Source: Magnetospirillum sp. ME-1 (GTDB lineage Bacteria; Pseudomonadota; Alphaproteobacteria; Rhodospirillales; Magnetospirillaceae). From it: a stretch of DNA of 64,000 nt. The notes under the pieces were generated by a model. That model saw only the letters and a list, made by a program, of their open reading frames with translations, had not been told where the DNA came from and did not search any database. Position 1 is the first letter of the stretch. Each line of letters begins with the position of its first letter. The stretch spans positions 1,674,907 through 1,738,906 of the forward strand of contig NZ_CP015848.1 in assembly GCF_002105535.1 (NCBI RefSeq), read 5' to 3'. The position numbers and the translations under genes are program-made. Below are positions 8,608 through 19,466 of this stretch, in pieces.

Positions 8608-8924
8608 TTGGTCGCGCTACGCTTGGCGGACATGCCGTCGTTGATCTTCTTCTTCAACAGCTGCGACGGCCGGAACACCAGCACCCGGCGCGGCGTGATG
8701 GGCACTTCCTCACCGGTCTTGGGATTGCGGCCGATGCGCTGGCCCTTGGAGCGGACCGAGAAGCTGCCGAACGACGAAATCTTCACCGCATCGCCCTTGG
8801 CCAGGGCGCCGGCGATCTCGTCCAGCACCGCTTCCAGCAGATCGGCGGATTCGTTGCGCGACAGCCCCACCTCCTGGTAGACGGCCTCGCTCAGTTGCGC
8901 CCGCGTAATGGTCTTGTCAGTCAT
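8604..8924 (-). CDS. ihfA: Integration host factor subunit alpha
   Basis: This 106-residue DNA-bending HU/IHF protein shows [31 protein letters not shown], then [48 protein letters not shown]. The [11 protein letters not shown] segment is the arm whose proline intercalates into DNA. The alpha subunit pairs with IhfB to bend DNA about 160 degrees in recombination, sigma-54 activation and replication. Position downstream of fabH supports IhfA rather than HU. Confidence 0.95.
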   Translation of the reverse strand: MTDKTITRAQLSEAVYQEVGLSRNESADLLEAVLDEIAGALAKGDAVKISSFGSFSVRSKGQRIGRNPKTGEEVPITPRRVLVFRPSQLLKKKINDGMSAKRSATK

Positions 8925-9040
8925 GACGCCCCAGTCGGTGAAAGAATCCGAATAGCTGGTGCGACCCTAGCCCCTTACGAGAAATCAGTCAATATCAGAG
9001 GGATGCGCGATGGCGTTGCAGCGGCCATGCAAGAGTATGG

Positions 9041-10015
9041 CTAGATACGCACCAGGGCCGAGCCCCAGGTGAATCCGCCGCCCATGGCTTCCAGCAGCAC
9101 CAGCTGGCCGGGCTTGATCCGCCCGTCGCCCACCGCCTCGGTGAGAGCCAGGGGAATGGAGGCCGCCGAGGTGTTGGCGTGCTTTTCCACGGTCATCACC
9201 ATCTTGTCCAGCGGGAAGCCCAGCTTCTTGGCGGTGCCTTCGATGATGCGGCGGTTGGCCTGGTGCGGCACCACCCAATCGATGTCCGAGGCCTTGAGGT
9301 CGTTGGCCGACAGCGCCTCCCCCACCACCGAGGCGAGGTTGATCACCGCATGGCGGAAGACTTCCTTGCCCTCCATGTGCACATGGCCCACGGTCTGGGT
9401 GCTGGACGGGCCGCCGTCCACGTAGAGCAGGTCGTAATGGCTGCCGTCGGAATGCAGATGGGTGGACAGGATGCCGCGGTCGGCGCTGCTGCCCTTGCCG
9501 CGGTTGGCGCGCAGCACCACGGCCCCGGCGCCGTCGCCGAACAGCACGCAGGTGGTGCGGTCGTTCCAGTCGAGAATACGCGAGAAGGTTTCCGCCCCGA
9601 TCACCAGGGCGGTCTGCACCTGGCCCGACTTGATGAAGTTGTCGGCCACCGACAGGGCGTAGACGAAGCCCGAGCACACCGCCTGGATGTCGAAGGCGGC
9701 GCCGTGCTTCATGCCGATGCGTTGCTGCACCTTGGTGGCGGTGGCGGGAAAGGTGTTGTCCGGAGTGGCGGTGGCCAGGACGATCAAATCCACGGCAGAA
9801 CCGGAAATGCCGGCGGCCTCGAGCGCCCGGATGGCGGCGTTGGTGGCCAGGTCCGAGGTGGTCTCGCCCTCGGCGGCGATGTGGCGCTGGCGTATCCCTG
9901 AGCGCTCGACGATCCATTCGTCGGAGGTGTCCACCTGGGCCGCCAGTTCGGCGTTGGTGACGCAACGGGCCGGCAGGTAGGAACCACAGCCGACGATCTG
10001 GGAACGCACGATCAT
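9041..10015 (-). CDS. fabH: Beta-ketoacyl-ACP synthase III
   Basis: This 324-residue thiolase-fold enzyme condenses acetyl-CoA with malonyl-ACP to start fatty acid synthesis. The catalytic Cys is in [13 protein letters not shown], the His in [18 protein letters not shown] and the Asn in [16 protein letters not shown]. The N-terminus [21 protein letters not shown] and the C-terminus [18 protein letters not shown] are full length. It lies 16 bases downstream of plsX and is co-transcribed with rpmF, plsX and ihfA. Confidence 0.97.
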   Translation of the reverse strand: MIVRSQIVGCGSYLPARCVTNAELAAQVDTSDEWIVERSGIRQRHIAAEGETTSDLATNAAIRALEAAGISGSAVDLIVLATATPDNTFPATATKVQQRIGMKHGAAFDIQAVCSGFVYALSVADNFIKSGQVQTALVIGAETFSRILDWNDRTTCVLFGDGAGAVVLRANRGKGSSADRGILSTHLHSDGSHYDLLYVDGGPSSTQTVGHVHMEGKEVFRHAVINLASVVGEALSANDLKASDIDWVVPHQANRRIIEGTAKKLGFPLDKMVMTVEKHANTSAASIPLALTEAVGDGRIKPGQLVLLEAMGGGFTWGSALVRI

Positions 10016-10031
10016 GTCAATCAGTTCCTCG

Positions 10032-11087
10032 TCACCGGGAGCCGGCGGCCAGTTGCGACAGCGACGCCTCGGTGGGCTTCAGGCGGTCGAATTCCTTGCG
10101 GATGCGGTCATTGAAGCCATGGGTCACCAGTTCCACCGCCACGCCCACCGCATTGGCGAAGCCGAAGGCGTCGGTGCCGCCATGGCTCTTCACGGCGATG
10201 CCGTTCAGGCCCAGGAACATGGCGCCGTTGTAGCGGCGGGGGTCGGTGCGGACCTTGACCTTGTTGATGGCGTGGCCCGCCAGGAGATAGCCGATCTTGG
10301 CCAGCAGCGAACTCTTGAACGCTTCCTTGAGGAAGGTGGAATAGAGCTTCACCGTGCCCTCGGCGGTTTTCAGCGCGATGTTGCCGGTAAAACCGTCGGT
10401 CACCACCACGTCCACGGCGCCGCCGCAGATGTCGTTGCCCTCGACGAAGCCGCGGAAATCGATGGGAAGGTGATATTCGCGCAAGGTGGCGGCGGCGGCC
10501 TTGACGGCGTCGTTGCCCTTCATGTCCTCGGCGCCCACGTTTAAGAGGCCGATGGACGGCTTCTCCAGCCCCAGCACATGGCGGGCATAGACCTCGCCCA
10601 TCACGGCGAACTCCACCAGGTTGTTGGAGTTGCAGTCCACGTTGGCGCCGAGATCCAGCATCAGGGTCTCGCCCCGGATGGTCGGGAACATGCCGGCGAT
10701 GGCCGGGCGGTCGATGCCCGGCAGGGTGCGCAGCACGAACTTGGACACCGCCATCAGCGCGCCGGTATTGCCGGCCGAGACGATGCCCGCCGCCTCGCCC
10801 TTCTGCACGGCATCCACCGCCAGCCACATGCTGGACTTGCGCCCGGTGCGCAGCACCTGACTGGGCTTGGCCTCCATGGAGACCGCCTCGTCGGTGTGAT
10901 GGATGGTGCAGACGCCCTTGATCTCGGGGAAACGCGCCAGCAGCGGCTCGAGCCGCGCCGAATCCCCGAACATCAGGTAGCGAACATGGGGGAGGCGCTC
11001 GTGAGCCATGCGCACCCCTTCCACGACCATGTCGGGGGCGGCATCGCCCCCCATGGCATCAATGGAAATGGTGACAGCAGCGCTCAC
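10032..11087 (-). CDS. plsX: Phosphate acyltransferase PlsX
   Basis: This 351-residue enzyme makes acyl-phosphate from acyl-ACP for phospholipid synthesis with PlsY. Family marks are [20 protein letters not shown] at the N-terminus, [30 protein letters not shown] in the middle and [17 protein letters not shown]. The protein is soluble but membrane-associated. The gene sits between rpmF and fabH, linking ribosome and membrane lipid supply. The ATG has GGGGAGTGCGGGTCGGTGAG upstream. Confidence 0.96.
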   Translation of the reverse strand: MSAAVTISIDAMGGDAAPDMVVEGVRMAHERLPHVRYLMFGDSARLEPLLARFPEIKGVCTIHHTDEAVSMEAKPSQVLRTGRKSSMWLAVDAVQKGEAAGIVSAGNTGALMAVSKFVLRTLPGIDRPAIAGMFPTIRGETLMLDLGANVDCNSNNLVEFAVMGEVYARHVLGLEKPSIGLLNVGAEDMKGNDAVKAAAATLREYHLPIDFRGFVEGNDICGGAVDVVVTDGFTGNIALKTAEGTVKLYSTFLKEAFKSSLLAKIGYLLAGHAINKVKVRTDPRRYNGAMFLGLNGIAVKSHGGTDAFGFANAVGVAVELVTHGFNDRIRKEFDRLKPTEASLSQLAAGSR

Positions 11088-11126
11088 CGACCCGCACTCC
11101 CCTGCCTAGCCAGTATAAGGAGCGGC

Positions 11127-11309
11127 TTAGGCTTCCGCCTGGGCGACAACCTCACGGCCGTCATAGTGGCCGCACGAACCACAGACGTGGTGGGGCAGCT
11201 TCACTTCACCGCAATTCGGGCACTCGGCGCCGGTCACGTTGACCAGGGCGTGGTGAGCGCGACGCATGTCGCGGCGGGACTTGGAGGTCTTCTTCTTCGG
11301 AACGGCCAT
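11127..11309 (-). CDS. rpmF: 50S ribosomal protein L32
   Basis: This 60-residue basic protein begins [23 protein letters not shown] zinc-ribbon pair follows in [25 protein letters not shown], so it is the four-cysteine (zinc) form of L32. An upstream in-frame ATG adds six residues, but MAVPKKK is the conserved start. It is the first clearly defined gene of the plsX-fabH-ihfA operon. Confidence 0.96.
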   Translation of the reverse strand: MAVPKKKTSKSRRDMRRAHHALVNVTGAECPNCGEVKLPHHVCGSCGHYDGREVVAQAEA

Positions 11310-11394
11310 AGTATCTACTCGCTTCAACCCGGAATGGGAAAGGGTGGTTTATTAGCCAAAAAGGCGACGGGTAGCAAGGGGATGCTGACCCCCC

Positions 11395-11940
11395 TCACCT
11401 TTTTTGTTTGAGCGAGGCCAGAACGGCGAAGGGATTCGCCTTGGGTTCCGGGGCCTCTGCCTTGTCCTCGGGAGCCTCGAACTCGGCGCCCGCCGCCCGC
11501 GGGAACGGGTCGATGCCGAGCGACAGATGCTCGACCATCACGGCTCCCAGGTCAATGGCGCCGTCGATGATGGGGTCGGGCGGGTCGGCCTCGTGGAAGT
11601 CGATCTCGATCTCGTCGTCCTCCTCCTCGTCCTCGTCGCCGGGCGGGCCGAAGGTCAGGGAAATCTCCTCGTCCACCACGGTCTCCACCGGGGCCAGGGT
11701 CACGCCGCAGGACTGCGTCACCTTGGCCGTCAACCGGCCGTTGACGCGCACCAGCCCGGTCTTGCCCAAGGGTGTGAGCTGAAATTCAGCCGACATTTCA
11801 GAGACTTCGCGCAGATCGAGCCAGCGGGCGACCGCATCCCTCTCGGCGATTCCGGGCTCTACGCGCAGGCGGCTGCCCCGGGCGGGAATCTTGTCCACCA
11901 ATACGGCGTGGCTGAACGGCATGCTTTCATCGCTGGTCAT
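11395..11940 (-). CDS. DUF177 (YceD-like) protein, 23S rRNA accumulation factor family
   Basis: This 181-residue protein has the YceD pattern: an N-terminal beta-rich half (GKTGLVRVNGRLTAKVTQSCGVTLAPVETVVDEEISLTF), an acidic loop (DEDEEEDDEIEID) and a C-terminal block with DGAIDLGAVMVEHLSLGIDPFPR and NPFAVLASLKQKR. YceD acts in 23S rRNA accumulation in E. coli and in chloroplasts, and is usually immediately upstream of rpmF, as here. Only one Cys of the usual pair remains. It overlaps the upstream chaperone gene by four bases (ATGA). Confidence 0.88.
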   Translation of the reverse strand: MTSDESMPFSHAVLVDKIPARGSRLRVEPGIAERDAVARWLDLREVSEMSAEFQLTPLGKTGLVRVNGRLTAKVTQSCGVTLAPVETVVDEEISLTFGPPGDEDEEEDDEIEIDFHEADPPDPIIDGAIDLGAVMVEHLSLGIDPFPRAAGAEFEAPEDKAEAPEPKANPFAVLASLKQKR

Positions 11941-12500
11941 GACGCACCCTCCGGGGCCTTGAACGCCACCTGGCCGGCCAACAGGGCGGCGGCCGCCTGC
12001 CCGGCCAGGAACTCGGCCTGGGCGACCAGATAGCCGGCCACGCCGTCCACCGCCTGGGCGTCCACCTCGCCCTCCACGGTGCCATAGAGATTGCGCCGCA
12101 GGGCCTCGGCCAGTCCGGCGCCGCCGGCGGCCAGGGCGTCGTCATAGGCGGCGGCGCGGCCGTAGAAGGCCCGGGCCATCTGCTTGACCCTTTTACCCAC
12201 CGACATGTCGCTGACCCCCAGCTCACGCAGATTCTGGTCCATGTCGGCGAACATCAGGTCGAACAGCGCCTGCGCCACCTCGCGGGCTTCCTCTCCCCCC
12301 TCCCCGGCAGCCACCTGCCGCAAGCGGCGCATGATGAGAAAAGCATGCAGCACGATCAGATCGAACCGCCCGTCCAGGGTATCGGGAACCCCGAAGCGCA
12401 GGTAGAAATCGGCCAGGCGCGCCTGGTTGATCACCGCCACATAGAGGTCGTGGGCGATCTGTTCGCGGCGCCGGCGCTCTTTGAATTTGCGAAAAGGCAT
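11937..12500 (-). CDS. Ubiquinol-cytochrome c chaperone (Cbp3/UQCC1-like)
   Basis: This 187-residue helical protein is of the ubiquinol-cyt-C chaperone family: RREQIAHDLYVAVINQARLADFYLRFGVPDTLDGRFDLIVLHAFLIMRRL, then FDLMFADMDQNLRELGVSDMSVGKRVKQMARAFYGRAAAYDDAL. In mitochondria its homologue Cbp3 assists cytochrome b assembly into complex III. The start is MPFRKFKERR; the open frame runs further but overlaps the divergent bamE promoter region. It is the first gene of the leftward operon with DUF177 and rpmF. Confidence 0.9.
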   Translation of the reverse strand: MPFRKFKERRRREQIAHDLYVAVINQARLADFYLRFGVPDTLDGRFDLIVLHAFLIMRRLRQVAAGEGGEEAREVAQALFDLMFADMDQNLRELGVSDMSVGKRVKQMARAFYGRAAAYDDALAAGGAGLAEALRRNLYGTVEGEVDAQAVDGVAGYLVAQAEFLAGQAAAALLAGQVAFKAPEGAS

Positions 12501-12625
12501 TTCTGGGTTCCGAAGCCGCGCCCCGGATGGGGAGACGGCGTTGACAAGGCGGCGATGGGGGGTGCAATGTGCCCCCACATTGGCCAATCGGGCCGCCTGT
12601 CGTCAATGCCTCGGCGTCGTAGAGA

Positions 12626-13084
12626 ATGAAAAAGACCACGTCTCACCATCGTTCCCTCCTTGCCGCTTGCCTGATCGTGACGGCAACCGCCTGCTCCCCC
12701 ATCGTCGAAGTGCGCGGCAATCTTCCGCCCGCCGAGCAGTTGGCCCAGATCAAGATCGGCGCCAGCACCCGCGAAGACGTCCAGGCCCTGCTGGGAACGC
12801 CGTCCAACATCACCCCGTTCGGCGAGGAAAGCTGGCACTACATCTCCGCCGTCACCGAGCGCGAGGCCTTCTTCGAACCGGAGGTCAAGGAGCGCAAGGT
12901 GATCACCGTGGTGTTCGACCGCGCAGGCACCGTGCGGGCCATCGACAACCGTGGCCTGGAGGATGGCAAGGACGTCGTCCCCGCCGGCCGGGAAACCCCC
13001 ACCGCCGGCAAGGAACTGACCATCCTGCAGCAGCTGATGGGCAATGTGGGCCGCTTCTCCAAGTCGCCCGGCGACAAGAAGTAG
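12626..13084 (+). CDS. bamE: Outer membrane protein assembly factor BamE (SmpA/OmlA)
   Basis: This is a 152-residue lipoprotein: basic start MKKTTSHHRS, hydrophobic core, and a Cys at the lipobox-like VTATAC (residue 23). The SmpA domain follows: LAQIKIGASTREDVQALLGTPSNITPFGEESWHYISAVTE, then VITVVFDRAGTVRAIDNRGLEDG. It is an accessory lipoprotein of the BAM complex that inserts beta-barrel proteins into the outer membrane. The gene is divergent from the bc1 chaperone operon and is followed by a 365-bp gap with repeats. Confidence 0.93.
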   Translation: MKKTTSHHRSLLAACLIVTATACSPIVEVRGNLPPAEQLAQIKIGASTREDVQALLGTPSNITPFGEESWHYISAVTEREAFFEPEVKERKVITVVFDRAGTVRAIDNRGLEDGKDVVPAGRETPTAGKELTILQQLMGNVGRFSKSPGDKK

Positions 13085-13384
13085 CCCGGGCCGCCCCAAT
13101 CCATTGGATCTATTGGGCTGCCGCCCACCCCCATCCGGGGCCGATGCCCCGGACCCCATTTCGATTCCCGAGTGGGATAGGCCCTTCGCGCCGTCATGCC
13201 CGGACTTGTTCCGGGCAATCGGCAGGAACCATTGTTTCATAAGGCATTCCAACGAACCCGCGTGGATGGCCGGGACCATGCCCGGCCATGACGGTACGGT
13301 TGGGGGGACGATCTGATCCGTTCCCTTGGTGCCCTTGGTGTCATGGTGGTGAAAAAGCCCATCCGCGGACCACGTCCAGACGAC
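13085..13384. other. gene-free interval between bamE and hppA
   Basis: No convincing reading frame is present. The interval holds two copies of a CATGCCCGG-type palindromic repeat (listed separately), several G/C-rich inverted stretches and the terminator of hppA at its right edge. It is a convergent intergenic region, so no promoter is expected. Confidence 0.6.
13192..13293. repeat. dispersed palindromic repeat, family A (two units)
   Basis: The left unit reads CGTCATGCCCGGAC-TTGTTCCGGGCAA; the right unit (13261-13293) reads CGTGGATGGCCGGGACCATG then CCCGGCCATGACGG. Each is internally palindromic (CCCGG/CCGGG) and the outer CGTCATG/CATGACG ends face each other. A third copy of the left type lies at 60908-60939 in reverse orientation. 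This resembles short interspersed repeats common in alphaproteobacterial intergenic DNA. Confidence 0.7.
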
Positions 13385-13416
13385 AAAAAACCCCGGCCGT
13401 TTCCGACCGGGGTTTT
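13385..13416 (-). terminator. rho-independent terminator of hppA
   Basis: A 9-bp stem (CCCCGGTCG with one mismatch) and a 4-base loop are followed, reading leftward, by TTTTTT. It starts 34 bases beyond the hppA stop. A-runs on both sides would let it also stop rightward transcription from bamE. Confidence 0.85.
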
Positions 13417-13449
13417 CCGTTTCAGCCCTGTTGCGGCTGGTTGCGGGTC

Positions 13450-15531
13450 TTAGTGACCGGCGACCATGGCCAGCAGCAGGATGGCGACGATGTTGATGAT
13501 CTTGATCATCGGGTTGACGGCGGGGCCGGCGGTGTCCTTGTAGGGATCGCCGACGGTGTCGCCGGTCACCGCCGCCTTGTGGGCGTCGGAACCCTTGCCA
13601 CCATGATGGCCGTCTTCGATGTACTTCTTGGCGTTATCCCAAGCGCCGCCGCCCGAGGTCATCGAGATGGCGACGAACAGGCCGGTCACGATGGTGCCCA
13701 GCAGCATGGCGCCCATGGCGGTGAAGGCGGCCTTCTGGTCGGCCACGGCCATGATCACGAAGTACAGGACGATCGGCGACAGCACCGGCAGCATCGAGGG
13801 GATGATCATCTCCTTGATGGCGGCCTTGGTCAGCATGTCCACGGCGCGACCGTAGTCGGGCTTGGCCTTGCCTTCCATGATGCCGGGGATTTCCTTGAAC
13901 TGGCGGCGGACTTCCACCACCACCGAGCCGGCGGCGCGACCCACCGCCTGCATGCCCATGGCACCGAACAGGTAGGGCAGCAGACCGCCGAGGAACAGGC
14001 CGATCACCACATAGGGATCCTCGAGGCTGAACGTGATGTTCAGCTTGGGGAAGTAGTGCTTCAGATCCTCGGTGTAGGCGGCAAACAGCACCAGCGAGGC
14101 CAGACCGGCGGAACCGATGGCATAGCCCTTGGTGACGGCCTTGGTGGTGTTGCCGACGGCGTCGAGAGCGTCGGTGGTCTTGCGGACCTCCTTGGGCAGC
14201 TCGGCCATTTCGGCGATGCCGCCGGCGTTGTCGGTCACCGGGCCATAGGCGTCCAGCGCGACGATCATGCCGGCCAGGGCCAGCATGGTGGTGGCGGCGA
14301 TGGAGATGCCGAACAGGCCGGCGATCTTGTAGGTCACGATGATGGCGACGGAGATCACGATCACCGGCAGGGCGCAGGCTTCCATGGAAACCGCCAGACC
14401 CTGGATGACGTTGGTGCCGTGACCGGTGGTCGAGGCCTGGGCCACCGACTTGACCGGACGGTAATCGGTACCGGTGTAGTACTCGGTGATCCACACCAGC
14501 AGGCCGGTGACGATCAGGCCGACCATGGCGCAGATGAACAGGCCCATGCCGGTGATGGTCAGGCTGCCAGCCTGGAAGGTGGCAGCGAAGCCGCCGAGCG
14601 TGGTGTTGATGATCACGGCGATCAGCACGGCGGACAGGATGCCGGTGACGATCAGGCCCTTGTACAGAGCCTTCATGATGTTCATGCCGGCGTCCAGCTT
14701 CACGAAGAAGGTGCCGACGATGGAGGCGAAGATGCACACGCCGCAGATGACCAGCGGCAGCAGCATCATCTGCTCCTGGGCGGCGCCCGTGAAGAAGATG
14801 GAGCCCAGCAGCATGGTGCCGACGACGGTCACGGCGTAGGTCTCGAACAGGTCGGCGGCCATGCCGGCACAGTCACCGACGTTGTCGCCCACGTTGTCGG
14901 CGATCACGGCCGGGTTGCGGGGGTCATCCTCGGGGATGCCCGCTTCGACCTTGCCCACCAGATCGGCGCCCACGTCGGCGCCCTTGGTGAAGATGCCGCC
15001 GCCCAGACGGGCGAAGATGGAGATCAGCGAGGCGCCGAACGACAGGGCCACCAGGGCCTCGAGCAGGCCGCGCGGATCGATGCCGACGCTCTTCAGGATC
15101 ATGTAGTAGCCGGCGACGCCGATCAGGCCGAGACCGACCACCAGCAGACCGGTGATGGCACCCGACTTGAAGGCCACGTCCAGGGCCTGCTGCATGCCAC
15201 CCGAACGGGCGGCCTCGGCGGTGCGGACGTTGGCGCGAACGGAGACGTTCATGCCCACGTAGCCGGCGACGCCCGAAAGCACCGCGCCGATGACGAAGCC
15301 GACGGCCTGATAGATGCCCAGGCGGGCGGCCAGGATGATGGCGACGACGACGCCGACCATGGCGATGGTGGTGTACTGACGGTTCAGGTAGGCGGCGGCG
15401 CCTTCCTGCACGGCAGCGGCAATTTCCTGCATCCGGGCGGTGCCGGCCGAGGTCGCCATCACCGACTTGATGGCGTAGACCCCGTACAGCAGCGCCAGAA
15501 CGCCGCATGCGATCACGAAGAGAGTGGTCAT
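13450..15531 (-). CDS. hppA: Membrane-bound proton-translocating pyrophosphatase, K+-independent type
   Basis: This 693-residue protein has about 16 membrane helices. It couples hydrolysis of pyrophosphate to H+ export into the periplasm. Catalytic loops are complete: [39 protein letters not shown], and the C-terminal [20 protein letters not shown]. Around residue 462 the sequence is [18 protein letters not shown]; a Lys at the fourth position after GN marks the potassium-independent subfamily (Ala in K+-dependent enzymes). The start is [10 protein letters not shown]; a longer frame lacks support. It would support energy conservation at low light or low oxygen and recover energy from biosynthetic PPi. 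Confidence 0.97.
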   Translation of the reverse strand: MTTLFVIACGVLALLYGVYAIKSVMATSAGTARMQEIAAAVQEGAAAYLNRQYTTIAMVGVVVAIILAARLGIYQAVGFVIGAVLSGVAGYVGMNVSVRANVRTAEAARSGGMQQALDVAFKSGAITGLLVVGLGLIGVAGYYMILKSVGIDPRGLLEALVALSFGASLISIFARLGGGIFTKGADVGADLVGKVEAGIPEDDPRNPAVIADNVGDNVGDCAGMAADLFETYAVTVVGTMLLGSIFFTGAAQEQMMLLPLVICGVCIFASIVGTFFVKLDAGMNIMKALYKGLIVTGILSAVLIAVIINTTLGGFAATFQAGSLTITGMGLFICAMVGLIVTGLLVWITEYYTGTDYRPVKSVAQASTTGHGTNVIQGLAVSMEACALPVIVISVAIIVTYKIAGLFGISIAATTMLALAGMIVALDAYGPVTDNAGGIAEMAELPKEVRKTTDALDAVGNTTKAVTKGYAIGSAGLASLVLFAAYTEDLKHYFPKLNITFSLEDPYVVIGLFLGGLLPYLFGAMGMQAVGRAAGSVVVEVRRQFKEIPGIMEGKAKPDYGRAVDMLTKAAIKEMIIPSMLPVLSPIVLYFVIMAVADQKAAFTAMGAMLLGTIVTGLFVAISMTSGGGAWDNAKKYIEDGHHGGKGSDAHKAAVTGDTVGDPYKDTAGPAVNPMIKIINIVAILLLAMVAGH

Positions 15532-15813
15532 TGTGGTTCGAGTCCCCTGATGAATCTTCTTAACGCCGCCAGACCGCTTGAAGCCCGGCCAAGGGTGGTC
15601 GGGCCAAGAGGGGGCGACGGAAGCGTGGAGAAACTGCCAGAAGAACCTCACGGATGCAATAAAATGCTCGCATCACGGTGATATTCTGGAATTATTGCGA
15701 TGAAATTTCACCACACGGGGCAATTTCGGCACCGGCCATCCATCTTTGCCGGGAGTCACCCGCACCAATGGGCAGGGGCGAATCGCCCTTGGGACTAGCC
15801 GAAGGGGTGGAGA

Positions 15814-16275
15814 CTATTTCAGGTTGGGATTCTCGATGGCCACGTCCTTGACGTAGACTCCGCCCAGGGTCTTTTCCGCCGCCATGGTCAGCCGGCGGCG
15901 GATGGCGGGAACGTCCAGCGGCTGCCCTTCCTTCACCGTCAGCCCCAGATAGCTGATCATCTCGGCGAGATAAGCGTTCTGCAGGCGTGGCAAATTCTTG
16001 GCGACGATTTCCTTGTTCTTGGGATCGACCTGGAGACGGACGATCATCTCGGCCTGCTTCTTGACTTCGCGGTCCTGGATCACCGGCACGATCAGCAGGC
16101 CGAAATCCACGAAGACCGGCGGCGGCGGCGGCGGCGGCGCGGCCGGTTCCTTGTTCATCATGGGCGCGGTGATGCCCAGTTTGGCCAGCGGATCGATGCC
16201 CCAGAAGTAGAGGCCGCCGATGACCGCGCCGATCAGCATCAGCAAGCCCACGACCATGAAGATCAACCGGACCAA
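15814..16275 (-). CDS. FliL-like single-pass membrane protein
   Basis: This 153-residue protein has an N-terminal membrane anchor (LIFMVVGLLMLIGAVIGGLYFW) and a Pro-rich linker (EPAAPPPPPPPVF). A periplasmic domain of about 95 residues with VDFGLLIVPVIQDREVKKQAEMIVRLQV and a C-terminal GGVYVKDVAIENPNLK follows. Topology and the beta-strand/helix pattern recall FliL, the flagellar stator-associated protein, but the match is loose and no flagellar genes are near. It follows thiL by three bases and is probably co-transcribed with nusB-thiL, an arrangement seen in Rhodospirillales. A general envelope role is equally possible. Confidence 0.6.
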   Translation of the reverse strand: MVRLIFMVVGLLMLIGAVIGGLYFWGIDPLAKLGITAPMMNKEPAAPPPPPPPVFVDFGLLIVPVIQDREVKKQAEMIVRLQVDPKNKEIVAKNLPRLQNAYLAEMISYLGLTVKEGQPLDVPAIRRRLTMAAEKTLGGVYVKDVAIENPNLK

Positions 16276-16278
16276 AGA

Positions 16279-17283
16279 CTATTCCCCCGCATGGAAGTGG
16301 CGCCAGCCACCCCGATCTATGACGATTTCCCCGCCATCCGCGCCCAATACCGTGACCTTGCCCGCCTGCCCCGCAACCATGGAGCCCACGGGAGTAAGAG
16401 CGACGCCCAATTCCGCCGACAGAGCGATGACGGCCCGCTCCGCCCCGGCCGGCGCGGTGAACAGCACCTCGTAATCATCGCCTCCCGCCAGCACCGAGGC
16501 AAGCAGGGACTGGTCGGCGGCCAGAACCCCGGCGGCGGCGGCGGACAGCGGCACCCTTTCCGCCTCGATACGCGCCGCCAGGCCCGAGGCCCGGCACAGA
16601 TGGCCCAGGTCCTGAACCAGCCCGTCGGATACATCCATGGCACCATGGGCCAGCCCCACCAGCCTGGGGCCGAGACCGGTCCGCGGCTGGGGCAGGCGAT
16701 AGCGGCCGGCGAGAAACGCCAGATGGGCCGGAGCCAGACCGGGCAATTCCCCGCGGATGGCCTTGAGCCCCAGGGCGCCGTCGCCGATGCTGCCGGAAAC
16801 CCAGATGGTGTCGCCCTGCCTGCCGCCCGAGCGTTTCAGTCCCCGCCCCGCCTCCACCCGCCCCAGGGCGGTCAGCGTCAGGGTCAGCGGCCCCGGCGTC
16901 GACACCGTGTCGCCGCCGATGAGATGGACGGCGAAGGACCGGACGTCTTCGGCCAGCCCGGCGCCGAACAGTCTCAGCCAGTCCCGATCCACATTGGCGG
17001 GAAAGGCGGCGGACAGCATCAGCAGCCGGGGCTCGGCCCCCTTGGCGGCCAGATCGGAAAGATTGACCCGGACCAGTTTGCGCGCGATCAGGTCCGGCGG
17101 ATCGTCGGGCAGGAAATGCACGCCGGCCACCATGGAATCCATGGTGGCGACGGTGTCGAAGCCGGGCTCGGCGGCGATGAAGGCGGCGTCGTCGGTAAGC
17201 CCCAGGGCTCCGGGATAACCGGCGGCCAGCGGAGCGAACAACTCGGCGATCAGGCCGAACTCGTCGGGCGCACCGCCGCTCAC
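16279..17283 (-). CDS. thiL: Thiamine-monophosphate kinase
   Basis: This 334-residue AIR-synthase-fold kinase makes thiamine pyrophosphate from thiamine monophosphate. Key blocks are GLTDDAAFIA (metal Asp pair), ATMDSMVAGVHF, NLSDLAAKGAEPRLLMLSAA, HLIGGDTVSTPGPLTLTLTALG, GAMDVSDGLVQDLGHL and VLAGGDDYEVLFTAP. The start is GTG at 17283, four bases after the nusB stop; no ATG exists near the conserved N-terminus DEFGLIAELFAPLA. It is tightly coupled to nusB. Confidence 0.93.
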   Translation of the reverse strand: MSGGAPDEFGLIAELFAPLAAGYPGALGLTDDAAFIAAEPGFDTVATMDSMVAGVHFLPDDPPDLIARKLVRVNLSDLAAKGAEPRLLMLSAAFPANVDRDWLRLFGAGLAEDVRSFAVHLIGGDTVSTPGPLTLTLTALGRVEAGRGLKRSGGRQGDTIWVSGSIGDGALGLKAIRGELPGLAPAHLAFLAGRYRLPQPRTGLGPRLVGLAHGAMDVSDGLVQDLGHLCRASGLAARIEAERVPLSAAAAGVLAADQSLLASVLAGGDDYEVLFTAPAGAERAVIALSAELGVALTPVGSMVAGQAGKVTVLGADGGEIVIDRGGWRHFHAGE

Positions 17284-17287
17284 CTGA

Positions 17288-17761
17288 TCAGCCCTTGCCC
17301 ATCTCGCTGCCTCGGAGCGTCTGGGCGAGACGGTCGAGCACCGCGTTGACCAGCCCCGGTTCGGGACCGGAATAAAAAGCGTGGGCCACGTCGACCCATT
17401 CCGAGATGCAGACGCGGGCCGGAGTTTGCGGCCGGGCCGACAATTCCCAGGCCCCGGCGCGGATGATGGCGCGCAGCACCGCTTCCAGGCGGTCCACGGT
17501 CCAGTCGGACGACAACGCCCCGCCCACATGGCCGTCGATACCCTCCATCTGGGCGGAGACGCCGCGCACCACCTGATTGAGCAGCGAGGAATCGGGATCG
17601 GCCATGCGGCCCTTGGGCTCGGCGGCGCGACGGTCCTTGGCGTCCTGCAGGGCGCGCTCGGCATCGGTCCCGGTCATCTCCATCTGGTAGAGAACCTGGA
17701 CGGCGGCCAGCCGGGCGGCGCTGCGCTTGGCGACGGACGGGTTATTCGGCGCGGTGTTCAT
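17288..17761 (-). CDS. nusB: Transcription antitermination factor NusB
   Basis: This 157-residue all-helical protein has [27 protein letters not shown] at the N-terminus and [53 protein letters not shown] at the C-terminus. It binds boxA RNA with S10/NusE to allow rRNA antitermination. It sits between ribH and thiL, the usual alphaproteobacterial order. Confidence 0.95.
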   Translation of the reverse strand: MNTAPNNPSVAKRSAARLAAVQVLYQMEMTGTDAERALQDAKDRRAAEPKGRMADPDSSLLNQVVRGVSAQMEGIDGHVGGALSSDWTVDRLEAVLRAIIRAGAWELSARPQTPARVCISEWVDVAHAFYSGPEPGLVNAVLDRLAQTLRGSEMGKG

Positions 17762-17882
17762 TTCTTTAGTCCCTCAAGCGCCGGGCGCTCGCTTCCGCGA
17801 GCTTGGCTCCTCCGCTTCCCGCCTTCGCTCCGCTCCGGCGTCGCTCCGGGGCGCTCAACGCGCCCGCACTCCCTACGGTCGC

Positions 17883-18329
17883 TCAAAGGCCCAGCTCCTT
17901 CTTCACCGCCATCATGCGCAGGCAGGCCCGGGCCGCTTGGCCACCCAGGTTCTTGCGCGCCGGATCGGACCGCGCCAGGGCCTGGGCCTCGTTGTGGACG
18001 GTCAGCACGCCGTTGCCCAGGGCCAGGTCGTAGGCCATGGACAGGTCGGCGATACCCCGCATGCACTCGGTGCCCACGTGGTGATAATGGTCGGACTCGC
18101 CGCGGATGGCGCAGCCCAGGGTGACGAAGCCGTCGTAGCGGGCCTTGTCGTTGCCCTGCTCGGCGGCGGTCAGCACCAGTTTCAGGGCGGCGGGCAATTC
18201 GAAGATGCCCGGCACCACCAGCAGGTCGTGCTCCACTCCGGCCTTGTCGAACTCGGCGCGCGCTCCGGCCAGCAGGCCGTCGGCGATATGGTCGTAGAAG
18301 CGGGCCTCGATGATGAGAACCTTCGCCAT
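17883..18329 (-). CDS. ribH: 6,7-dimethyl-8-ribityllumazine synthase
   Basis: This 148-residue enzyme condenses 5-amino-6-ribitylaminouracil with 3,4-dihydroxy-2-butanone 4-phosphate. Motifs are EARFYDHIADGLLAGA, VPGIFELPAALKLVL, VTLGCAIRGESDHYHHV (catalytic His) and NGVLTVHNEAQALARSDP. The product assembles as pentamers or icosahedral 60-mers. About 120 bases of imperfect inverted G/C repeats separate it from nusB, and it follows ribBA by 17 bases. Confidence 0.96.
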   Translation of the reverse strand: MAKVLIIEARFYDHIADGLLAGARAEFDKAGVEHDLLVVPGIFELPAALKLVLTAAEQGNDKARYDGFVTLGCAIRGESDHYHHVGTECMRGIADLSMAYDLALGNGVLTVHNEAQALARSDPARKNLGGQAARACLRMMAVKKELGL

Positions 18330-18346
18330 GTGGGAGTCTCCTAAAG

Positions 18347-19462
<1,116 letters not shown>

Positions 19463-19466
19463 GGCG

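Noticed and set aside
13288-15681. 797-residue open frame antisense to hppA, rich in His, Gly and Asp
   Set aside because: It is the mirror of a clear pyrophosphatase gene; the composition reflects the complement of high-GC codons and shows no domain.
15814-16275. genuine flagellar fliL
   Set aside because: Topology fits but no flagellar genes are near and the conserved C-terminal FliL pattern is weak, so only a FliL-like call is given.
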